From Zhuqueibacter pondensis (lineage in GTDB: Bacteria > Zhuqueibacterota > Zhuqueibacteria > Zhuqueibacterales > Zhuqueibacteraceae), in contig JAPDQK010000026.1 in NCBI GenBank assembly GCA_034505955.1, positions 10,795 to 74,794 of the forward strand: DNA of 64,000 nt, in the 5' to 3' direction. A program made the translations under genes and the position numbers. Shown piece after piece: positions 7,884 to 14,661 of the stretch. The notes beneath the pieces are model-generated. The model saw nothing but the letters and a program-made list of their open reading frames with translations. It did not search any database and was not told the origin of the DNA. How positions within the stretch are numbered: the stretch's first letter is position 1; each line of letters starts with the position of its first letter.

Positions 7884-9266
7884 TTACACTTTACGTTCCA
7901 CGCCCGCCGCCGGATAGATCCCATAACTGCGCAGTTTCGCATAGAGCGTTTTCTTGGTGATGCCCAAAATTTTTGCTGCTCTTGCCTTATTGGCACCGGC
8001 GTCATGCAAAACTTTGAGAATGTGTTTGCGTTCAATGGCGGCAAGAGAACTCAGGCCGTGCTGCAAATCGAACTGAACCACATCGGGTTGGATGAGATCA
8101 ACGGGAATTTCGTTAACCGTGATGGTGTCGCCCGGCGCCAGGATGACCGCACGCTCGATAACATTTTCCAATTCTCGTACATTTCCCGGCCAATGATAAT
8201 GATATAGCAAAGCAAGAGCAGCAGGATCAATTTGCCGGATGACTTTTCCCATCCGGCTGCAGAGCTTTTTGAGAAAGTGTTCCACGAGTTGCGGAATATC
8301 CCCTGGCTTATCCCGCAGCGGCGGAAGCTGGAGGTTGATCACATTGAGCCGATAATACAAATCTTCACGGAATTTCCCCTCCTGCATCATTTTTTTGAGA
8401 TCACGACTGGTGGCGGCAATCACCCGCACCTCGGCGTGCAACGAGCGCGTGCCGCCCACCGGCCGATACTCGCCGTCTTCAAGAAAACGCAGAATTTTGG
8501 TCTGCAACATCGGGCTGAGCTCACCCACCTCATCGAGAAAGAGCGTGCCGGTATTAGCCACCTCAATCAAGCCGGACTTGTCTTTGACCGCACCGGTAAA
8601 GGCACCTTTTTCGTATCCGAACAACTCGCTTTCCAGCAGCGTCTCCTGGATCACACCACAATTCACCACCACAAACGGCCTGCGCTGGCGAGGGCTTTTG
8701 CGATGGATGGCTTTGGCAATGAGTTCCTTGCCGGTGCCCGTCTCACCGGTGATGAGCACGGTGGAATCGGTGGGCGCTACTTTTTCCACCAGCCTGAGAA
8801 CGGCGAGGGTTTTCTTATCGCTTCCCACATACTCATCAAACTTCAGCTGCCGGTCCAATTCGTGTCGCAGGAGATTGCTCTCGCGTTGCAGCGCCGAGAA
8901 CTCGCACGCCCGTTCCACCAGGATGGAAAGCTCCTCCACGTCAAAGGGTTTGGTCAGATAATCATACGCACCGAGTTTCATCGAGGCGATGGCCGTGTCA
9001 ACCGCCGCGTTTCCCGTCATCATGATCACCTGCGTGTCGGGAGTGCGCTCTTTCAGGGTTCTCAGCACCTCCACCCCATCGAGGTCCGGCAAGACAATAT
9101 CGAGCAACACGATATCAAACCGCTTCTGCTCGGCCAAAGTCAGGGCTTCATTGCCAGTGGCAGCGTCAGTGACCGCATACCCTCTGCGCATAAAAAGTCG
9201 CATCAAGTGATTACGGAAGGAATCTTCGTCGTCCACAATGAGAATTTTTTTATCATTTTTCATCAT
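7884..9266 (-). CDS. NtrC-family sigma-54-dependent response regulator
   Basis: The 460-residue protein has a receiver domain (phosphoacceptor Asp56 in LLDIVLPD), a sigma-54 AAA+ domain with Walker A GETGTGKE (174-181) and a canonical GAFTGA loop (221-226), and a C-terminal Fis-type helix-turn-helix (ARAAKILGITKKTLYAKLRSY). It heads the leftward operon whose next genes are a sensor kinase and a second NtrC-family regulator. A sigma-54 promoter match lies upstream at 9419-9434, so the operon may be autoregulated. Having two NtrC-type regulators around one kinase suggests either cross-talk or that one of them answers to the heme-motif kinase at 14662. Confidence 0.93.
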   Translation of the reverse strand: MMKNDKKILIVDDEDSFRNHLMRLFMRRGYAVTDAATGNEALTLAEQKRFDIVLLDIVLPDLDGVEVLRTLKERTPDTQVIMMTGNAAVDTAIASMKLGAYDYLTKPFDVEELSILVERACEFSALQRESNLLRHELDRQLKFDEYVGSDKKTLAVLRLVEKVAPTDSTVLITGETGTGKELIAKAIHRKSPRQRRPFVVVNCGVIQETLLESELFGYEKGAFTGAVKDKSGLIEVANTGTLFLDEVGELSPMLQTKILRFLEDGEYRPVGGTRSLHAEVRVIAATSRDLKKMMQEGKFREDLYYRLNVINLQLPPLRDKPGDIPQLVEHFLKKLCSRMGKVIRQIDPAALALLYHYHWPGNVRELENVIERAVILAPGDTITVNEIPVDLIQPDVVQFDLQHGLSSLAAIERKHILKVLHDAGANKARAAKILGITKKTLYAKLRSYGIYPAAGVERKV

Positions 9267-9418
9267 GCACTCTCACCGTGTTGTCAGGGCCCTAAAGCAG
9301 GCATGATCGTGCCGTTGACGTTCCGGATTCCATAACCCATTTGCCCACAGTACCACCTTCGGTTATCGTGCAAGCATCTGAAGAAAGTACAACTTCCCTC
9401 TTAGCCCGTTAAAATCCA

Positions 9419-9434
9419 AGCAAAAAAAGTGCCG
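9419..9434 (-). promoter_or_regulatory. Sigma-54 promoter for the 9266-4534 regulator operon
   Basis: Read leftward the sequence is CGGCAC-TTTTT-TTGCTT, with GG (9433-9432) and GC (9421-9420) ten bases apart, a full match to the -24/-12 consensus. The predicted start near 9409 leaves a leader of about 140 bases before the ATG at 9266. Control of an NtrC-type regulator gene by sigma-54 implies autoregulation (inference). Confidence 0.7.
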
Positions 9435-9593
9435 CACAAAATCAGCATCTATAGCAAAATATGAGCGGTGAAACGCAGAAGGTTTACTAATGAAAACAAG
9501 CAAATAGAAGTGAGATGGAAAGGTGGAGGGTAAATCCAATAAACAAGGTTGCACAAATAGATGTTTGAACGTTTATTTTTTATACTATGATAT

Positions 9594-9613
9594 GCAAAAA
9601 GTAAACTATTTGC
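9594..9613. promoter_or_regulatory. 20-base imperfect palindrome (operator candidate)
   Basis: The sequence has the form GCAAAnAGTaaACTnTTTGC, a two-part dyad with matched outer (GCAAA/TTTGC) and inner (AGT/ACT) arms. It lies between the two divergent sigma-54 promoters, about 165 and 190 bases from them, suitable for an enhancer-binding site. Confidence 0.5.
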
Positions 9614-9671
9614 TCGATAAAAAGGTGGAACAAAGGTCAACTATCAGTTTCTTATCTTTTGCTTGTCTTTT

Positions 9672-9687
9672 TTGCGATCATTCGCAA
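9672..9687. promoter_or_regulatory. TTGCGA-N4-TCGCAA palindrome (operator candidate)
   Basis: This is a perfect 6-4-6 inverted repeat located about 110-125 bases upstream of the rightward sigma-54 promoter. It is unlike the GGAATAATTCC sites upstream of the other operon, so it may bind a different regulator. Confidence 0.5.
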
Positions 9688-9797
9688 GAGTGCAAAAAGT
9701 GAAACGATGATTCTTAATTTCAGGAACTTTGGATCAGAAAACAACAAAAGTAAGCTTCCAAATTCAAAGAAAACAGCAGGGAAAAACAGCGCTCCAA

Positions 9798-9813
9798 GGG
9801 CATAGGTCTTGCT
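9798..9813 (+). promoter_or_regulatory. Sigma-54 promoter for the 9917 redox cluster
   Basis: The sequence GGGCAT-AGGTC-TTGCT has GG (9799-9800) and GC (9811-9812) ten bases apart, matching the -24/-12 consensus with GGCAT in place of GGCAC. Transcription would start near 9824, giving a leader of about 90 bases before the ATG at 9917. Confidence 0.65.
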
Positions 9814-9916
9814 ATTTTATGTGGGTGAACAAGTTCGCCAGGATTCGAGCATTTGATCACCCTGCAACGAAGGGCGCTGGCATGGCCCACAACGCTTTAC
9901 TTACGGAGGGTAGCTG

Positions 9917-11080
9917 ATGGTTGCTTTGATTGTTATTTTGACAATCGTCGTCTTCATCGTGGTTGACGTAGCCTTGCGCCTGGCGATGAGGAGGCTGCAT
10001 GAAGCCAAAATAAAGAAGGAAAGAAAGCAAGCACTGGATGCCGGTTTGCGCCTGGATTATACCGATGAAGCTAAAAGCTTGAAGCGGGTGCAAATAGAAA
10101 ATCCCAAAGCCAAAATTCTGGCGGTTGATGATGAAACCATTGTCCTGGACAGCTTTCGCAAAATCCTAGTGATGGCCGGTTATTCGGTGGATACGGTCGA
10201 AACCGGCAAAGAGGCCATCGGCTTGGTGCGCAAGAATGACTACGATTTTGTGTTTACCGATCTTAAAATGCCGGAAATGGATGGCTTGGAAGTTACCAAA
10301 GCCGTCAAACATTTGCGGCCGGATATTGACGTCATCGTGATCACCGGCTATGCCACAATTAAATCCGCCGTCGAGGCGATGAAATACGGCGCGATGGATT
10401 ATGTTCAGAAGCCATTTACTGAAGACGAGCTGGTGGATTTTGTCAACAAGTCTCTCATCCGGCGGCAGGATAAGTTGGAAAGGCAAATCAAGCCGAAAGT
10501 CCACTTGGTTACGCCCTCGGTTGGCGAGTCGGCTTCCAAACACGAATTCAATGTTCCGGCGGGCATTTTTATTTCACCGGCGCACGCCTGGGCGCGCATT
10601 GAGCTGAACGGTTTGGTGCGTGTCGGCATCGACGATTTTGCGCAAAAGACCATCGGGCAGATCGAAGCCGTGGAATTGCCGCTGCGAGGGCAGCAAGTCG
10701 AAAAAGGTGATCCGCTTTTTTCCATCAAGCAGGGTCATCGCCGCGTTGTGATTCCCTCTCCCATCAGCGGAAAAATCGCCTCAATCAATTCTGAGCTTCT
10801 CGATCGTCCCGAATTGATCAAAATGAAACCATACGAGCTGGGATGGGTATGCAGCCTTGAGCCGGCGAACCTCAGCGCCGATCTGCAAACGTTGAAAATC
10901 GGCGCTGACGCGGTTTCCTGGTATCAGCAGGAAATTGACAAATTCAGCGCAATGCTCAATAAAGCCGGTCGTGCAACGTACGCAACCGAGGTCGCGACCG
11001 CGAGGGACGGTGAAATGGAAAAAGGGCAAATGGATGACGAGATGTGGGAAACTTTTTCCAAGACATTTTTTCAAGCATAG
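9917..11080 (+). CDS. Membrane-anchored response regulator with GcvH-like output domain
   Basis: The 387-residue protein starts at an ATG preceded by GGAGGGTAGCTG. Residues 2-20 form a transmembrane helix; a charged linker follows; the receiver (about 65-185) has VDDE, phosphoacceptor Asp115 (FTDLKMPEMDG), Thr143 and Lys165. Residues about 210-320 match the GcvH/lipoyl fold: HAWARIELNGLVRVGIDDFA, IGQIEAVELP, GDPLFSI, SPISGKIASIN, YELGWVCSLEP. The lysine that carries lipoate in true GcvH aligns with His274, so lipoylation is not expected. The C-terminal 65 residues are helical. A receiver fixed to the membrane with a non-DNA-binding output points to control of a membrane complex, and the next genes encode one. 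Paralogues are at 1-760, 16204 and 17010. Confidence 0.92.
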   Translation: MVALIVILTIVVFIVVDVALRLAMRRLHEAKIKKERKQALDAGLRLDYTDEAKSLKRVQIENPKAKILAVDDETIVLDSFRKILVMAGYSVDTVETGKEAIGLVRKNDYDFVFTDLKMPEMDGLEVTKAVKHLRPDIDVIVITGYATIKSAVEAMKYGAMDYVQKPFTEDELVDFVNKSLIRRQDKLERQIKPKVHLVTPSVGESASKHEFNVPAGIFISPAHAWARIELNGLVRVGIDDFAQKTIGQIEAVELPLRGQQVEKGDPLFSIKQGHRRVVIPSPISGKIASINSELLDRPELIKMKPYELGWVCSLEPANLSADLQTLKIGADAVSWYQQEIDKFSAMLNKAGRATYATEVATARDGEMEKGQMDDEMWETFSKTFFQA

Positions 11081-11161
11081 CAAGGTAAAGGTTTTTTGGC
11101 AAAATAATTTTGCCATTTGGTCACGGCCAAAGTTGCGCTACGATTTCTCGAGGAAAGCATC

Positions 11162-11704
11162 ATGAAAAGATACTTATTGGTTTTCGGCATTGCGGCTCTG
11201 CCAATCATCGCAACGAATTATCCGGACGTCCGAAACGCTGAGGAAGCAGGAGCGCCATCCATCATGGCGTCGTCCGTCGTGGCGCAACAAGATACTTTAC
11301 TTCCGCAACAGGGCAAGTCCGAAATCCCCACGGTGATAACCTCGCCTTCCTCTGCCGGCGAGGTCGTTTTTCCCCATCAGCAGCACATTAAAGAGCTTCA
11401 AATCAATTGCAAGGTCTGCCATCACGAGACCAATGCCGCCGAATTAAAATTTCCCCACAACAATTACTTCGATGATTTTTGGATTGATTGCAAAATCTGC
11501 CACCACGAAAAAGGAACGGTAAAATTGAAGGCGCAGGCGTGCTCAAAATGCCATCGCACGCTTCCTAAAGACATCGCCGACGAGACGCTCAGCGCCAAGG
11601 TGGTCATTCACAAAAACTGCTGGGAATGCCATCCGGCGGAGAACGGCGCCGCCGCCAGCCAAAACTGCAAATTTTGCCATTCCGGACCCCGGACAAAGTT
11701 CTGA
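11162..11704 (+). CDS. Pentaheme c-type cytochrome (class III / c7-like), periplasmic
   Basis: Five CxxCH heme c motifs are visible in 180 residues: CKVCH (83-87), CKICH (110-114), CSKCH (127-131), CWECH (153-157) and CKFCH (169-173). Extra His residues in FPHQQH and FPHNNY probably supply distal ligands, as in cytochrome c3/c7. The ATG at 11162 begins MKRYLLVFGIAALPII, a signal peptide; the longer frame from 11117 would bury it. The protein should act in the periplasm as the electron donor or acceptor of the Fe-S/NrfD complex encoded next, like the cytochrome subunits of Hmc, Qrc and ACIII-type complexes. The exact partner pool is unknown. Confidence 0.92.
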   Translation: MKRYLLVFGIAALPIIATNYPDVRNAEEAGAPSIMASSVVAQQDTLLPQQGKSEIPTVITSPSSAGEVVFPHQQHIKELQINCKVCHHETNAAELKFPHNNYFDDFWIDCKICHHEKGTVKLKAQACSKCHRTLPKDIADETLSAKVVIHKNCWECHPAENGAAASQNCKFCHSGPRTKF

Positions 11705-11722
11705 CCTAAGGATCTGAAACGC

Positions 11723-12571
11723 ATGGATCGAAGAGATTTTTTGAAGTTGACCGGCGCCCTCGGCGCCAGCCTCGCGACGACGAAATTGAAGGCGGAAGAG
11801 ACTGTCGAAAAAAAGGAATTCGTCGGCGTGCTCACCGATACCACCCGCTGCATCGGCTGCCGCGCCTGCGAGAAAGCCTGCGCCGAGGCCCACGGCTTTG
11901 AAATACCTGACGTCGAAAACGACAATGCCCTGCAAAACGAGAGAACGCCGAGCGAAAGACAATGGACGGTGGTCAATCGCTACGAAACGGAAAAAGGCGA
12001 AGTCTTTGTCAAGAAGCAATGTTTGCACTGCTGGCAGCCAGCGTGCGCCTCGGCCTGTTTGACCAACGCCATGTACAAAACTACAGACGGGCCGGTGATT
12101 TGGCGATCCAGCAAATGCATGGGATGCCGGTTTTGCATGGTCGCCTGTCCCTTCGATATTCCGAAATTCGAGTACAACACATGGAATCCCAAAATTCAAA
12201 AGTGCAATATGTGTTGGGAACGTCTCGAACAGGGCAAAAAACCCGCGTGCGTGGAAGCCTGCCCGACCGACGCGCTGATGTTTGGTAAAAAAAGAGACCT
12301 GATGGAAATTGCCAGAGTTCGCATCTACCATCACCCGACAAAATACGTTCATCAAATTTATGGTGAGTATGAAGTGGGCGGGACCGGATGGCTTTACCTT
12401 GCCGCCGTTCCTTTTGAGCAATTGGGCTTTCGAACGGATCTGGGCACGACGCCCTACCCCGAGTACACCAGAGAATTTTTGTATGCGGTGCCGGTGATGC
12501 TTTTCGGCGCGCCGGCCTTGTTGCTGGGATTGCATTTTCTGGCGGATAAAAACGGCGCGAGCAAAGAATAG
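11723..12571 (+). CDS. HybA/HmcB-like iron-sulfur subunit with four [4Fe-4S] clusters
   Basis: The 282-residue protein begins with a Tat-type signal (MDRRDFLKLTG), so it is exported folded. Four cysteine groups follow: CIGCRACEKAC, CLHCWQPACASAC, CMGCRFCMVACP and CNMCWERLEQ...CVEACP, which together bind four cubane clusters, as in DmsB, HybA and HmcB. A C-terminal hydrophobic segment (YAVPVMLFGAPALLLGLHFL) anchors it in the membrane, a feature of HybA-type subunits. It lies 18 bases after the pentaheme cytochrome and 10 before the NrfD gene, so the three encode one electron-transfer complex. No catalytic hydrogenase or molybdopterin subunit is encoded nearby. Confidence 0.93.
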   Translation: MDRRDFLKLTGALGASLATTKLKAEETVEKKEFVGVLTDTTRCIGCRACEKACAEAHGFEIPDVENDNALQNERTPSERQWTVVNRYETEKGEVFVKKQCLHCWQPACASACLTNAMYKTTDGPVIWRSSKCMGCRFCMVACPFDIPKFEYNTWNPKIQKCNMCWERLEQGKKPACVEACPTDALMFGKKRDLMEIARVRIYHHPTKYVHQIYGEYEVGGTGWLYLAAVPFEQLGFRTDLGTTPYPEYTREFLYAVPVMLFGAPALLLGLHFLADKNGASKE

Positions 12572-12581
12572 ACGAAGCAAC

Positions 12582-13799
12582 ATGGACGAGAAAACGACTG
12601 TTGGCAACGAATTCAAGCGCTTTGTCAGGTTCATCCTGCAAGAGATGAAGCCCAGAGGGAAGATGCTGACGCCTTTCAACATCATCTCCATTCCCATCAT
12701 CCTGCTGGGCGCGATCATTCTGGTCATTCGTTTTACCCAAGGGCTCGGTGCCGTTACCAATCTGTCGCAAGATTTTCCCTGGGGATTTTGGATCGGCTTC
12801 GACGTGATCACCGGCGTTGCCTTTGCCGGCGGCGCCTATATCATCACCTTCGTGGTCTACGTCATGAAGGTTGAAAAATACCATCCCATTGTGCGCGTGA
12901 CCGTGCTCAATGGCCTGCTCGCGTATATTTTTTACGCCGGCGCGCTGGTGTTGGATCTCGGAAAACCCTGGAACATCATCAACCCCATTATCGGAAATTC
13001 CTTCGGGTATAATTCCGTGCTCTTTCTGGTTGCCTGGCATTTCCTGCTTTACATGATGGCGGAATTCATCGAATTCTCTCCGGTTGTGGCGGAATGGTTG
13101 GGATGGCGCAGAGTGCGAAAATTTTTGAACACCCTAACGCTGGGGGCGGTCATATTTGGCATCACGCTTTCGTCCCTGCATCAATCGGGCCTCGGCGCGT
13201 TGTTTTTGCTGGCCAAATCCAAAATCCATCCGCTGTGGTATACGGAGTTTATTCCGATTCTCTTTTTCGTCTCGAGCATTTTTGCCGGCCTGTCGATGAT
13301 CATCGTTGAGGGCACCATCAGCCATCGCGTGTTCAAAAATCAGCTTGACCCCACGCACCATGTTGCTTTCGACGAGATAATTTTCGGCCTTGCCAAAGGC
13401 GCCACCATTTCTATGTTTACCTATTACTTTTTCAAAGCGCTCATCTTCATCCACGAGAGGCATTGGACGCACTTGAACGGCTTCTGGGGCGTTTGGTATC
13501 TTGTCGAAGTGATTGGGCTTGTCCTCATCCCGTGTTTCATGTTTGCGTATGGCGTGAGGAACAAGAGCCTCGGCATCATCCGCACCGCTGCGGTTTTAAC
13601 GTTACTCGGCATTATTCTCAACCGGCTGAACGTATCCGTCATTGCGTTCAAGTGGAACGCCGCAGTCAAATATTATCCCTCGTGGATGGAGATCATCGTC
13701 ACGCTGATGATCATTTTCTCGGAAATTTGGGTGTTCCGGTGGATTGTGACCCGAATGCCCGTGTATAAAGAAAGCCGCGATTTTGCGCTGGTCTCGTAG
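12582..13799 (+). CDS. NrfD/HybB-type integral membrane quinone-interacting subunit
   Basis: The 405-residue protein has about ten transmembrane helices and NrfD/HybB hallmarks: FNIISIPIILLGAIILVIRF, DFPWGFWIGFDVITGVAFAGGAY, VLDLGKPWN, LSSLHQSGLGALFLL and PLWYTEFIPILFFVSSIFAGLSM. This family oxidises or reduces menaquinol on the periplasmic side and passes electrons to the Fe-S subunit. With the cytochrome and Fe-S genes it makes a module that could move electrons between the quinone pool and periplasmic cytochromes. Direction of flow cannot be read from the sequence. Confidence 0.93.
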   Translation: MDEKTTVGNEFKRFVRFILQEMKPRGKMLTPFNIISIPIILLGAIILVIRFTQGLGAVTNLSQDFPWGFWIGFDVITGVAFAGGAYIITFVVYVMKVEKYHPIVRVTVLNGLLAYIFYAGALVLDLGKPWNIINPIIGNSFGYNSVLFLVAWHFLLYMMAEFIEFSPVVAEWLGWRRVRKFLNTLTLGAVIFGITLSSLHQSGLGALFLLAKSKIHPLWYTEFIPILFFVSSIFAGLSMIIVEGTISHRVFKNQLDPTHHVAFDEIIFGLAKGATISMFTYYFFKALIFIHERHWTHLNGFWGVWYLVEVIGLVLIPCFMFAYGVRNKSLGIIRTAAVLTLLGIILNRLNVSVIAFKWNAAVKYYPSWMEIIVTLMIIFSEIWVFRWIVTRMPVYKESRDFALVS

Positions 13800-13814
13800 A
13801 CAGGAGGAAGTCAA

Positions 13815-13940
13815 ATGGAAACTTACAGCTACGTCAACATTTTTGAAACGAAGGGCTTGGAATACCTGCTATTGATTTGTTTTCTGGTGCTTTTCATTCT
13901 GCTTATCAGGTATCTTAATCCTGCGAAGACGAAACTCTAA
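13815..13940 (+). CDS. 41-aa single-helix membrane peptide (EYLLLI type)
   Basis: The RBS AGGAGG precedes the ATG at 13815. The peptide has 41 residues: a polar N-terminus (METYSYVNIFETKG), a transmembrane helix with LEYLLLICFLVLFILLIRYL and a short basic end (NPAKTKL). It is the counterpart of the peptide at 824-943; the shared core is EYLLLI..FL and a following RYL. It lies 15 bases after the NrfD gene and is probably a small subunit or assembly partner of that complex, or a link between the complex and the membrane-bound receiver. Confidence 0.8.
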   Translation: METYSYVNIFETKGLEYLLLICFLVLFILLIRYLNPAKTKL

Positions 13941-13952
13941 ATGCAAACATAA

Positions 13953-13983
13953 ACCGTCTGGACGCTCTGAGCGTCCAGACGGT
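13953..13983 (+). terminator. Strong intercistronic hairpin (14-bp perfect stem, 3-base loop)
   Basis: Arms 13953-13966 and 13970-13983 (ACCGTCTGGACGCT / AGCGTCCAGACGGT) pair perfectly around a three-base loop. No T-run follows, so it may be an mRNA-stabilising or attenuating hairpin between the NrfD/peptide genes and the ferredoxin gene rather than a full intrinsic terminator. Confidence 0.6.
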
Positions 13984-14013
13984 GGATTACAATAACTCGA
14001 AAGGAGATAACCC

Positions 14014-14358
14014 ATGGCATTAATGATCACTGCCGACTGCATCAACTGTGGTGCCTGCGAACCGGAATGTCCGAACAACGCGATTTATAATGTTGGCGAA
14101 GAATGGTGCTTTGCTGACGGGACCAGCGTAAAAGGCCAAATCGAATATAAAGGCGAGATGGTGGATGTCAACAAGAAATTCCCCGCCCTCTCGGACAGCA
14201 TTTATTTCATTGTTCCCGAGAAATGCACCGAATGCGTCGGCTTTCATGACGAACCGCAGTGCGCCGCCGTTTGTCCGGTTGATTGCTGTGTGGATGACCC
14301 GGATCATCGCGAGTCCAAAGAAGAGCTTATGGCAAAGAAGGAAAGGCTGCACCCGTAA
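14014..14358 (+). CDS. YfhL-type 2[4Fe-4S] ferredoxin
   Basis: The 114-residue protein carries CINCGACEPECP near the N-terminus and CTEC...CAAVCPVDCC in the second half, the eight cysteines of a bacterial-type 2[4Fe-4S] ferredoxin. The long spacer inside the second motif (CVGFHDEPQC) and the C-terminal helix are typical of the YfhL/Allochromatium-type low-potential ferredoxins. About 45 residues between the two motifs (from YNVGEEW to DSIYFI) form an insertion longer than usual. The RBS AAGGAGATAACCC precedes the ATG. It is cytosolic and could supply electrons to, or report redox state to, the neighbouring signalling proteins (inference). Confidence 0.9.
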   Translation: MALMITADCINCGACEPECPNNAIYNVGEEWCFADGTSVKGQIEYKGEMVDVNKKFPALSDSIYFIVPEKCTECVGFHDEPQCAAVCPVDCCVDDPDHRESKEELMAKKERLHP

Positions 14359-14661
14359 CACCTCTCAGTCCCAACAGGCTCTGATTGCTTATCCCAGCCG
14401 GTGTGCTCCACGCCGCCGAGTACGCCGGTTGGCACTTTGATTTCGATTGATAAAAACATGAATCCGGATTTCCTGCACGCCACGTTTGGTAGCACAGGAA
14501 TAAGTATGTGAAGAGTTCTCGTGGTTTCATGAAGACGGACGCATCCCGACGGCGGGAAGGTGTTATCGCTTTGTCCTTTCCAACCGAATGTTCATGTCAG
14601 AGTGGATCAGTTCGCCGGTGAATTGAAGGGCGGGTAAACCGGCCAACCGCAAATAAAAATC
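14359..14661. other. Intergenic stretch of 303 bases
   Basis: No gene, strong RBS or terminator is evident. A TTGGCACTTTGATTTC stretch near 14427-14442 resembles the -24 half of a sigma-54 promoter, but the -12 GC is missing, so I do not call it. The sensor kinase at 14662 may be read from an upstream promoter or an unrecognised one here. Confidence 0.5.

Larger units (their letters stand above)
9267..9916. other. 650-base divergent regulatory region
   Basis: No convincing gene is present. The AT-rich stretch separates two divergent units and holds a leftward sigma-54 promoter (9419-9434), a rightward one (9798-9813), two palindromes (9594-9613 and 9672-9687) and a direct repeat TGCAAAAAGT at 9593-9602 and 9691-9700. 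The arrangement fits shared enhancer sites serving both promoters. Short open frames here lack ribosome-binding sites. Confidence 0.65.

Noticed and set aside
14427..14442. Sigma-54-like TTGGCACTTTGATTTC upstream of the heme-motif kinase
   Set aside because: The -24 half fits but the -12 GC dinucleotide is missing at ten bases.
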